Shown one piece after another: positions 15,415 to 21,752 of a stretch of 45,018 nucleotides of DNA (its first letter is position 1; each line of letters begins with the position of its first letter). The stretch is from Mycobacterium intermedium (GTDB taxonomy: Bacteria > Actinomycetota > Actinomycetes > Mycobacteriales > Mycobacteriaceae). The DNA is taken from the NCBI RefSeq assembly GCF_002086275.1, contig NZ_MVHT01000054.1, forward strand, positions 1 through 45,018, in the 5' to 3' direction. A model generated the notes under the pieces. That model was not told where the DNA came from. It searched no databases and saw nothing but the letters and a program-made list of their open reading frames with translations. The translations under genes were made by a program, and so were the position numbers.

Positions 15415-16827
15415 ATGAATTTGAGCCATACCCAGGCGCTCGCGGAGCTGCGCGGCATCCATCTGCGGATGGAAGAAATCGGCGCGCAACCCAGCCCGAC
15501 CCGAGCCGAGACCGCCGAGTTCGACCGGCTGTCCGACCGGTTCGACACCATCACCCGCCACGTGCAGCGACTCGAACGGGCAGGCCGCCTAGCCGCCGGC
15601 TGCCTCGACGGCTCGAACGGGCTGCGAATCGAGAGCGGCAGCGCGGGCGACAGCGACGGCCCGGCCACCGGCCGGCAGCGGGACGCCGCGATGCGCATCG
15701 TTGAGCGCAGCCAGCGAGACGGGCTGCTGACCGCCGGCGGTGCCGAAGTCGTGGAACGGCTCGTCGGTTCCGGCCCGGCCCCGGCGCGGTCATGGGCCGC
15801 GCGCTGGGTCACCGAAACCGGCTCCCAGCACTACCGCGAAGCATTCGCCAAGATGGTGTTGGATCCGCAGCGCGGACACTTGCAATGGACTGCCGCCGAG
15901 AGCGAAGCATGGCGACGGGTGACCGCGCTACAGCAAGAGCAGCGGGCGATGAACCTGACCGACTCCACCGGAGGGTTCCTCGTACCGTACGAGTTGGACA
16001 GCACCGTGTTGCTCAGTTCGGACGGCAGCAACAACCCGCTGATGGCCATATCCCGTGTGATTCAGACGGTTTCCGATGTCTGGCACGGCGTCACCTCTGA
16101 AGGTGTTGTGGCCGAGTGGCTTCCCGAGGCATCGGAGGCCGCCGACGCCAGCCCGACACTGGCACAGCCCGCCATCCCATCACACAAGGCATCGGTGTTC
16201 GTCCCGTTCTCCGTTGAACTGGAAGGGGATGCGACCACGCTCATGCAGGAACTGGGCCGACTGTTGCAAGACGGCGCAGACCAGCTCCTGGCCACGGCGT
16301 TCACCACCGGAAGCGGAACGGGTCAGCCAACCGGCATCATCTCCGCACTGGTCGACGGTGGGACATCGGTGGTCACCGGTGACGGCTCCGAGGCCTTGGC
16401 CGCCAGCGACATCTACAAGTTGCAGAACGCGTTGCCGCCGCGCTTCCAGCCCCGCGCATCGTGGAACGCGAACCTGGCCATCCTGAACACAATTCGGCAA
16501 TTCGAGTCCGGGAATGGCGCAAGATTGCACCCCGAGCTGAGCCTGAACCCGCCGATGCTGCTGGGCCGCAACGTCTACGAGAACAGCAACATGGACGGCA
16601 CCATCAACGCCGCAGCCACCGAGGACAACTACCTGCTGCTTTACGGTGACTTCTCCCAGTTCGCCATCACGCTGCGCACGGGCTCGTCACTTGAGCTGAT
16701 ACCGCATTTGGTCGGAGCTAACCGCAGGCCGAATGGCGAACGGGGTGCCTGGCTGTGGACCAGGGTAGGTTCAGATGTGTTGATAGACAACGCGTTCAGA
16801 GTCTTGCGGGTGTCAACCTCGGCCTGA
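15415..16827 (+). CDS. HK97-fold major capsid protein
   Basis: This 470-residue protein is close in length to the phiRv1 capsid gene Rv1576c (about 473). The first ~130 residues are helical and charged (LAELRGIHLRMEEIGAQPSP, FDTITRHVQRLERAGRLAAG), like the scaffolding delta region. The HK97-like shell domain then starts near NLTDSTGGFLVPYELDS, with EWLPEASEAAD, KASVFVPFSVELEGD and LLQDGADQLLATAFTTGSGT. The end (LYGDFSQFAITLRTGSSLEL, AFRVLRVST) is typical. A GAAGGACG Shine-Dalgarno precedes ATG 15415. No prohead protease gene is adjacent, unlike the phiRv1 order (Rv1577c then Rv1576c). Maturation would need a helper enzyme or may not occur. Confidence 0.92.
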   Translation: MNLSHTQALAELRGIHLRMEEIGAQPSPTRAETAEFDRLSDRFDTITRHVQRLERAGRLAAGCLDGSNGLRIESGSAGDSDGPATGRQRDAAMRIVERSQRDGLLTAGGAEVVERLVGSGPAPARSWAARWVTETGSQHYREAFAKMVLDPQRGHLQWTAAESEAWRRVTALQQEQRAMNLTDSTGGFLVPYELDSTVLLSSDGSNNPLMAISRVIQTVSDVWHGVTSEGVVAEWLPEASEAADASPTLAQPAIPSHKASVFVPFSVELEGDATTLMQELGRLLQDGADQLLATAFTTGSGTGQPTGIISALVDGGTSVVTGDGSEALAASDIYKLQNALPPRFQPRASWNANLAILNTIRQFESGNGARLHPELSLNPPMLLGRNVYENSNMDGTINAAATEDNYLLLYGDFSQFAITLRTGSSLELIPHLVGANRRPNGERGAWLWTRVGSDVLIDNAFRVLRVSTSA

Positions 16828-16887
16828 GTCTTCCTGGTCGTGGTGGCTGTGCGTCCGTTCTCCGCCCGCGGCCACCAACGCCAGGAA

Positions 16888-16937
16888 CCCGCGCGGCGGG
16901 CCGAGCCAACGCCCCCGAAGCTCGGCCCCCGCGCGGG
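16888..16937 (+). repeat. Long GC-rich inverted repeat after the capsid gene
   Basis: The arms at 16888-16906 and 16920-16937 pair over 18 positions with a single bulged base (CCCGCGCGG and GGGCCGAGC pairing with their complements) around a 13-base loop. It is one of the strongest hairpins in the window and lies 60 bases after the capsid stop. It could stall polymerase, protect the capsid mRNA, or act in packaging. Confidence 0.65.
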
Positions 16938-16987
16938 ACCAACACACCGGGGGGCGGGGTCGGATCGAGCGGGACCGGCCGCCGCCT

Positions 16988-17011
16988 AGACCGCCGCGGG
17001 TGGTCTTTTTT
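16988..17011 (+). terminator. Intrinsic terminator with T-run between capsid and terminase genes
   Basis: AGACC (16988-16992) pairs with GGTCT (17002-17006) with a partly paired GC-rich middle, and six T residues follow (17006-17011). A classical T-run is unusual in mycobacteria. It would reduce read-through from capsid into the terminase gene. Confidence 0.6.
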
Positions 17012-17050
17012 CGCCAACGGATGCGCAAACCATTTTTTGAGGAGGCCCCG

Positions 17051-17437
17051 ATGAGCATCGGCCCCAGGCCCCCGGCGGGGCTACAGATCCGCGGAAAAGC
17101 GTTGTGGCGCGACGTGGTGAGCACCTATGTGTTGGACCCGGCCGAGCTCGCGCTTCTGGTCGAGCTGTGCTGCACGGTGGACGAGATTGACCGGCTGACC
17201 TGCGCGCTTTCGGCTCAGGAGATGGTTGTGACCGGCTCTACCGGCCAGCCGAAGGCCAACCCGCTGCTGGCCGAGCTACGCGAGCACCGCAAGGTGTCCG
17301 AGCGCCTGGCGGCCGCGTTGGCGTTGCCGATACCGGGTGAGTCGGCGGGTCGAAGGCGCTCGCGGCAGGCGAAATCGGCGGCTCAAACACGGTGGAATCG
17401 GGCCAAAAGTGGCCCGAAATTGGTCGACAACAGGTGA
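17051..17437 (+). CDS. P27-type small terminase subunit
   Basis: The product is 128 residues from ATG 17051, which has a GAGGAGG Shine-Dalgarno 6 bases upstream. Sequence features of the P27 small terminase family include RGKALWRDVVSTYVLDPAEL, LCCTVDEIDRLTCALSAQEM, VTGSTGQPKANPLLAELREH and RKVSERLAAALALPIP. A basic tail follows (RRRSRQAKSAAQTRWN). Small terminases choose the DNA to package and hand it to a large terminase. No large terminase is encoded here, so this protein would redirect a helper phage's motor, the usual satellite strategy. Gene order here is capsid then terminase, the reverse of phiRv1. Confidence 0.85.
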   Translation: MSIGPRPPAGLQIRGKALWRDVVSTYVLDPAELALLVELCCTVDEIDRLTCALSAQEMVVTGSTGQPKANPLLAELREHRKVSERLAAALALPIPGESAGRRRSRQAKSAAQTRWNRAKSGPKLVDNR

Positions 17438-17442
17438 TTTTG

Positions 17443-17658
17443 ATGGCGAGATTGCGCTCTGCTGAGTCTGCGGGTCCGTTCTGGCCGCCGGATCGGTCGT
17501 GGCCCGAGCGCCTGCGGGTGTTCCGGCGCGAAGACTGGCCGGCGTCCTGTGACGAGCTGGCGCTGGCGGATTGGGTGTCGGCTCAGGTGGCGTTTCTGCC
17601 GACGACGAAAGCGCGACTGGCCGCGATACGGGCGATGACGCCGAGCAAGCCGGGCTAG
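17443..17658 (+). CDS. Small protein with C-terminal AMTPSKPG motif
   Basis: This 71-residue product starts at ATG 17443, 5 bases after the terminase stop. It is rich in Trp and Arg (GPFWPPDRSWPERLRVFRRE, DWPASCDELALADWVSAQ) and ends RLAAIRAMTPSKPG. The next gene ends in a nearly identical motif. Function is unknown; the position after the small terminase suggests a packaging or capsid-related role. Confidence 0.65.
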   Translation: MARLRSAESAGPFWPPDRSWPERLRVFRREDWPASCDELALADWVSAQVAFLPTTKARLAAIRAMTPSKPG

Positions 17659-17676
17659 AACTCAGACGAGCCGGGG

Positions 17677-17976
17677 ATGGGACGCATACGCCGGGCGGTC
17701 TCAAAGGGTCGCATTTCAAATCGCACCCTTTCCTCGGCGAACGTGGACGCTACCCGCGCCGAGCTGGACGGCTGCGGCGCTCTGGCCGCCCGTCCGGGCT
17801 TGTCGGCGGCCGCGCTGGTCTTGGCGTCGGGGCTGGACAACCCGGCGTATATGGCGCATTGGCCGGCGCTGGGGCATCGGCTGTCAGCGATTCTGGACAC
17901 GCTGCGCAAGGGGCAGCCCCGGCAGCCGCGGAAACTGGTCGCTGTGCAGGCTATGACGCCGAAGAAACCGGGCTAG
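17677..17976 (+). CDS. Small protein with C-terminal AMTPKKPG motif
   Basis: This 99-residue product may start at ATG 17677 or at an internal start. The core (LAARPGLSAAALVLASGLDN, PAYMAHWPALGHRLSAILDT) is helical, and the end is KLVAVQAMTPKKPG. The shared ending with the preceding gene suggests a duplicated family or a common partner that reads the C-terminus. Its stop overlaps the end of the convergent minus-strand regulator gene by 4 bases. Confidence 0.65.
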   Translation: MGRIRRAVSKGRISNRTLSSANVDATRAELDGCGALAARPGLSAAALVLASGLDNPAYMAHWPALGHRLSAILDTLRKGQPRQPRKLVAVQAMTPKKPG

Positions 17977-18563
17977 TACTTATCGGCCTCGGTCAGCGGA
18001 ACCGCCTTAACGACGTCTCCGTCCACCGGCGCCTTCCACTCCAAGACACCAACAACGCCACCATCCTTCATCTCGCCCAGAAGCGCGAAGTTTGCTCCTG
18101 TCCCGGCCCCTATCAGCTTGTGCACCTCACCGCGCCAGATACATAAATCTGTCCCCTGTTGGTTCCCCCGGAACGCTTCTCTGACGATCATCAGGAACTC
18201 CCCGAGGCCTGGGTCGCTTCGGAAGATCGCATCACCTACGTGAATTGATCCAGCGGGGACTCTTTTCTGCCCCGTGCCGGGGCTAAGAGGGCCGTCAGTG
18301 ACCGGCTCCCGTCTGCCAAATCGCTGATAGGCAGCTTGCCGACTGACGCCAAGAGCCGCCCCGATCGCATCCCAAGTGTCGCCGGCGGCTCTCGCGGCCG
18401 CTACCGCGGCTTGAAGTTCGGCTTGTGCTGCGCGGAGCGCATCGTTGGCCGCGATGATCCGCCGGATGTGGGTGGCGTCCCGCGCGTCAGCCGGGTTCGG
18501 CTCGATCGAATCAAGCCAATCCTCAACGGTCTGCTCGGTCTTCGCGTCGTGTGCCATGTTCAT
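17973..18563 (-). CDS. Helix-turn-helix protein, candidate antitoxin
   Basis: The product is about 196 residues from ATG 18563 (18557 is equally possible); a GAGGGGG Shine-Dalgarno lies just upstream. After a helical N-terminus (DDA-type sequence AANDALRAAQAELQAAVAAA) comes a clear helix-turn-helix at about residues 71-95 (TWDAIGAALGVSRQAAYQRF). A beta-rich C-terminal domain ends LTEADKY. It begins 7 bases after the small upstream gene, an arrangement typical of toxin-antitoxin pairs with the toxin first. The HTH would bind the 17-base operator at 18809-18825. The C-terminal domain is not recognised. Confidence 0.7.
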   Translation of the reverse strand: MNMAHDAKTEQTVEDWLDSIEPNPADARDATHIRRIIAANDALRAAQAELQAAVAAARAAGDTWDAIGAALGVSRQAAYQRFGRREPVTDGPLSPGTGQKRVPAGSIHVGDAIFRSDPGLGEFLMIVREAFRGNQQGTDLCIWRGEVHKLIGAGTGANFALLGEMKDGGVVGVLEWKAPVDGDVVKAVPLTEADKY

Positions 18564-18570
18564 CACCCCC

Positions 18571-18804
18571 TCATTGCAAGTATCGGTAGAACTTGGGTCG
18601 CAGGTAGTCGGCGTGGATGATTCGCTGCGGCGGATCGCTCGGGATGACCAGCTCAAGCGGCGCTCCGCTGCGACTTGGGCCGACCACCAGTAGCTGAAGC
18701 TCGCCGTTGTACTCCAACTCGACATAACGCAAAGCGTTACGCCAGGCGTGGAGCATGTCGGCGTCCGCAATGTCGTGCTTACGAGCGCTGGCCCTTATCT
18801 CCAC
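18571..18804 (-). CDS. Small BrnT-like candidate toxin
   Basis: This 77-residue protein starts at GTG 18804 and reads ASARKHDIADADMLHAWRNA, then LLVVGPSRSGAPLELVIPSD and IIHADYLRPKFYRYL. The order ARKHGI, VVGP, a hydrophobic strand and IIHA-RPK is typical of small BrnT/RelE-like RNase toxins that occur widely in actinobacteria. The gene lies just downstream of a perfect inverted repeat and is followed by an HTH gene. The toxin role is inferred from this arrangement and sequence style; no activity can be read directly. Confidence 0.65.
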   Translation of the reverse strand: MEIRASARKHDIADADMLHAWRNALRYVELEYNGELQLLVVGPSRSGAPLELVIPSDPPQRIIHADYLRPKFYRYLQ

Positions 18805-18808
18805 TGAT

Positions 18809-18825
18809 GTAAAGGATATCTTTAC
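18809..18825 (-). promoter_or_regulatory. Inverted-repeat operator and -10 region of the toxin-antitoxin pair
   Basis: GTAAAG and CTTTAC flank a 5-base centre, forming a perfect 6-base inverted repeat that ends 4 bases before the toxin GTG. On the minus strand TATCCT inside it is a plausible -10 box, giving a leader of only a few bases. Repressor binding would block the promoter directly. Confidence 0.68.
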
Positions 18826-18908
18826 GAGAAGGCGGTGTCGAGACCAACGAACTTCGGCCCGCCACCCAGGACGGCAGCGGGCCGATAGTTGCGTAACTTG
18901 GTCGGATC

Positions 18909-19109
18909 CTAAATCGTGCCTTTTCCGACGACGTAGGGCCGGAAACCCGGCCGGGGCTCTGGACCCTGCCGCTGCTCGTATGCGGCGTCGAATAGCGCGA
19001 TCATCGCGGCGAGAAGATTCGGCGACCAGGTGCGCACCGGGTGCGCTTCAACACGGCTCAGCAGTTGGTTGCGCAGCCCGTCGAGGCTGTGTTCGCTTGC
19101 GGCGCTCAT
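18909..19109 (-). CDS. Small hypothetical cargo protein
   Basis: The product is 66 residues from ATG 19109, which overlaps the stop of the upstream gene (ATGA); this overlap decides the start. It is helical (LRNQLLSRVEAHPVRTWSPN, LLAAMIALFDAAYEQRQGPE) and ends FRPYVVGKGTI. No family is recognised. It forms a two-gene unit with the 157-residue gene read inward from the right attachment site. A gap of about 80 bases separates it from the toxin operator. Confidence 0.65.
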   Translation of the reverse strand: MSAASEHSLDGLRNQLLSRVEAHPVRTWSPNLLAAMIALFDAAYEQRQGPEPRPGFRPYVVGKGTI

Positions 19110-19579
19110 CTCTCGGCCCACCCGTCGATCTCGTCGGCGGCCTCGATGATCAGCGCGGCCAACTGCCGTGCCTCAGCGGATCCCATGCCCTCGGCCGAGT
19201 CCGTCGTGACGAACCTTTCGATGCGGCCGTCGGAATACTGGGTGCCGTCGATGATTACCCGTACATCGCCCATCGTGCGGACCGTGCCCACAAAGAACCG
19301 TGACCAGGTGCCGTCGCCCTCGTCCTGCCAGGGCCGGTGATCGCCGCCGTCCGGCGGTGCCACATCGGCCAGCATCACCGCAGCCGTATTGGAGCCAAGG
19401 AACTCTCGCGCCACATGCAGCAGGGTCCGCTGATGTTCCTCGGGCGTCTTCACGCTGCCGTCGACACGCGGGGGCAACTCGGGGTGGCGTTCCCATTCCT
19501 CGATGTATGCGACCTGCTGTGGGGTGAGCGCGTCGGCGAGGTCGCGCCAGGTGGTCGCGTTGTCGGGTGTATGGGACAT
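19106..19579 (-). CDS. Hypothetical cargo protein next to the right attachment site
   Basis: This 157-residue acidic protein starts at ATG 19579 with a GAGAGG Shine-Dalgarno 8 bases upstream. Its N-terminus is helical (DLADALTPQQVAYIEEWERH). The middle, LLHVAREFLGSNTAAVMLAD, is followed by a beta region VRVIIDGTQYSDGRIERFVT and a C-terminal helix (ARQLAALIIEAADEIDGW). I do not recognise a family. As the first gene inside the right end it is in the usual place for satellite cargo, such as phage-interference or lysogeny functions, but that is inference from position only. Confidence 0.7.
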   Translation of the reverse strand: MSHTPDNATTWRDLADALTPQQVAYIEEWERHPELPPRVDGSVKTPEEHQRTLLHVAREFLGSNTAAVMLADVAPPDGGDHRPWQDEGDGTWSRFFVGTVRTMGDVRVIIDGTQYSDGRIERFVTTDSAEGMGSAEARQLAALIIEAADEIDGWAER

Positions 19580-19600
19580 GGCAATACCTCTCGATTAGAT

Positions 19601-19630
19601 GGGTTATATCAACCCTGCCTGCCTATTCGG
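19601..19630. other. Right attachment site of the prophage
   Basis: The core TTCGG lies at 19626-19630; to its right is 13E12 coding sequence and to its left is the arm ATCAACCCTGCCTGCC (19609-19624). In the circular form this arm would face the left-end arm as an inverted repeat (ATCAACCCT matching at 9 of 9 outer positions). GGGTT/AACCC at 19601-19615 forms an extra small palindrome. Confidence 0.75.
19603..19608 (-). promoter_or_regulatory. Possible -10 box at the right end of the element
   Basis: On the minus strand these bases read TATAAC, a good mycobacterial -10, 24 bases upstream of the ATG at 19579 and inside the right attachment arm. The -35 position would fall on the crossover core, as at the left end. 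Confidence 0.45.
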
Positions 19631-20929
19631 AGCGGTCCAGATCACCGTGCCATCGGGCCGTTGCATTTCATTCCAGCCCGTCCAAAAGGTCTTTAAAAGG
19701 TGGTGTTTTCGGCACCCACACTTCAGGTTCGATGGATGCGTCGGCCCGATCGGCCAGGGGACCGTATGGTCGACATCGCAACGAGCGGCCGGCACATCGC
19801 AGCCGGGAAATCGGCACGTCAAATCTCTGACCCGGACAAACTCCGCCAGCTTGGCCGAAGGTCGGTAGTGCGGCTCGGCGACGAAGTCGCCCGCGGGGCG
19901 CACTCGGCTCACTTTCGCGCCGCCGCGGATCAACTCGGCCAGCAATGGAGCCGGCACCAAACCGCCGCTGGTGATCAACGCCGGCGGTGAACGCCGTGCC
20001 GGCACATCGGGATCCGGATCCGGGGCCAACGCCTCGGCGAGGGTCATCTCCGGGGTGATCGGCCGCGACGGTGGTCCCTCACCCGACATGTGCGGATCCG
20101 GTACCGCCTCGAGCGCGGACTCCTCGGCCACGACATGAATGACCACCGCGCCGGCCCGTCGGTCCTCGCCGCCGCTGGCCGGGCACTCAGTGCTACCGCA
20201 ATCACACGCCAGGTGATCAGCGCCGGCGGCCAGCGCACCCAGCGCATCGGCACGGCGCTGGGCCAGGGTGCGCGAATCGCCATCGCACACACCATTTGCC
20301 ATGTTGTTCAGCCGTTCATCCAGGGCCGTCGCATCGGCAGCATAGAGCCGTCCCCACAGCGCGGTGGTGTCGGCGTCGTCATCCTGTTCACCGATGCAGA
20401 GATCACGGCTGCGGGCGCGAGCGCGGGTGTGTCGCAACGCGCCAGGGTCATGCTTGTCGATCGAGCCGTCGATTGCTTGTTCGAGTTTGGCCACCGACAA
20501 TGGTCCCCAGGTGGTGGCGTTCTTGGCGATGTCAGCATCGATACGTTTCAAGGCCTCGAGGTCACGGACCAGGAAGGTCCGACAGGCGATGGCATTCATC
20601 AACCGCTCGCTGATCTGGCCGGCCAAGAATAGTGCGGCCACTTTGGGCAGTCGTTTCAGGGACAGACTGAGATGCATCTGTCCGGAGGCTCGGCGGTGGG
20701 TCAGTGCGAGGGCGGCGGCCACTTCTGCCGCCGCGCAGTCCCATTCGTCGCAAGCCCAATTGGCGTGCTCTTCGCTGGCGGTTCGCCGGCGAGTCAGCTC
20801 GGCAACCGCGGACAACCGCCGGGCGGCCGCTGCTGCCTCGGCGCGGGCACAGTCCTCGATCGCTGCGACCAGCGCCGAGTCGTCGAACTGGCCCAACTCG
20901 GCAGGGTCAGGCAGCGAGCTATCGAACAT
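19604..20929 (-). pseudogene. 13E12 (DUF222/HNH) protein, truncated by prophage insertion
   Basis: From ATG 20929 (MFDSSLPDPAELGQ) the frame gives 441 residues. The DUF222 region comes first (CARAEAAAAARRLSAVAELT, LTHRRASGQMHLSLSLKRLP). An HNH nuclease core follows (CRFPGCDVPAARCDVDHTVP, HPSNLKCGCRKHHLLKT). The last native residues are GTVIWTAPN. Then six residues from element DNA (RQAGLI) lead to a stop, so the conserved end at 10097-10333 is missing. The HNH motif is whole, so a shortened but active nuclease is possible. M. tuberculosis has a 13E12 gene (Rv1945) between the Rv1941 and Rv1963c regions, consistent with an ancestral position. Confidence 0.88.
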
Positions 20930-20972
20930 ATGTGCGATTATGCCACGCCGGTACGACAAGCGCCGAGCGCTC

Positions 20973-21752
20973 TCACCACAACGCGGCGATGGTTCCCCCG
21001 TCGGCAATCTGCGTGCTGCCGTTGATCATTGACGCGTCGTCGGACAACAGGAAAGCCACGATGCCGGCCATCTCCTCGGGTGCGGCCATACGGCCCTGCA
21101 GGCGGGTGATCAACTGACGGGCACCGCCCGCACCGAGAGTTTCATCGAACATCGTCATCGCGGTCTGCTGCATGGGTGTGTCGACGAACGCGGGTAGCAG
21201 CGCGTTGGAGCGCACGCAATAGGGGCGCAGTTCCGCCGCGGTGACCCGGCTCAGGTGGCTGATTCCAGCCTTGGACATCCCGTATGCGGAGCTGCCCGCA
21301 ACCCCGATATGGCCGGCCAGTGATGACATGTTGACGATCGCTCCCCCGCCGCGCTCGATCATCCTGGGGGCCGCATGCTTCGTGCACAACCATGCTCCGC
21401 GCAGGTTGATCGCGATGATGCGATCGAAGTCTTCGACCGTCGTGTCGGTCAGCGAAGCGAAATGAACCACACCGGCGTTGGCGACGAGCTTGTCCACCCC
21501 GCCGAACTCGGCTACGCAGGCTTCCACCATCCCGATCACCTGAGCCTCGTCGCTGACATCGACCCGATGACCGACGGCGCCGGAACCGATCTTCAGCGCG
21601 GCCGCATCGGCAGCGGCGCCGTCGACGTCAGCGCAAAGAACGTTGCATCCCTCGGCGACGAGTCGCTCGGCCACGGCGAAGCCGATGCCGGCACCGGCCC
21701 CGGTCACGATCGCGGCCTTTCCGGCGAGATCGGAATGCGCGGAACGCGTCAT
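20973..21752 (-). CDS. Short-chain dehydrogenase/reductase, Rv1941 homologue
   Basis: This 259-residue classical SDR acts in the cytoplasm with NAD(P). It has the cofactor motif TGAGAGIGFA at about residues 17-26, NAG (VANAGVVHF), the catalytic Ser (NMSSLAG), and YGMSK with the Tyr-Lys pair. The C-terminal stretch reads SMINGSTQIADGGTIAALW. Its ATG overlaps the ribA1 stop, and it is the last gene of the Rv1936-Rv1941-type operon. The likely role is oxidation of an alcohol formed by the upstream monooxygenases or epoxide hydrolase; the substrate is unknown. Confidence 0.88.
   Translation of the reverse strand: MTRSAHSDLAGKAAIVTGAGAGIGFAVAERLVAEGCNVLCADVDGAAADAAALKIGSGAVGHRVDVSDEAQVIGMVEACVAEFGGVDKLVANAGVVHFASLTDTTVEDFDRIIAINLRGAWLCTKHAAPRMIERGGGAIVNMSSLAGHIGVAGSSAYGMSKAGISHLSRVTAAELRPYCVRSNALLPAFVDTPMQQTAMTMFDETLGAGGARQLITRLQGRMAAPEEMAGIVAFLLSDDASMINGSTQIADGGTIAALW

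Larger units (their letters stand above)
10331..19628. mobile_element. phiRv1-like prophage or capsid-encoding satellite, about 9.3 kb
   Basis: The element is bounded by the 5-base direct repeat TTCGG and sits inside a 13E12 gene. phiRv1 of M. tuberculosis also sits in a 13E12 repeat through a serine integrase and is about the same size. Gene order from the left: integrase, three small genes, ATPase, three small genes, HK97 capsid, small terminase and two small proteins on the plus strand. On the minus strand from the right end are two hypothetical genes and a candidate toxin-antitoxin pair. I see no large terminase, portal, prohead protease, tail or lysis genes. It therefore cannot make a virion alone and looks like a remnant or a helper-dependent satellite. 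Confidence 0.88.

Noticed and set aside
15135..15704. 189-codon plus-strand frame before the capsid gene
   Set aside because: It overlaps the capsid start out of frame, its latter half is Arg/Pro-rich antisense-like sequence, and it has no Shine-Dalgarno or family motif.
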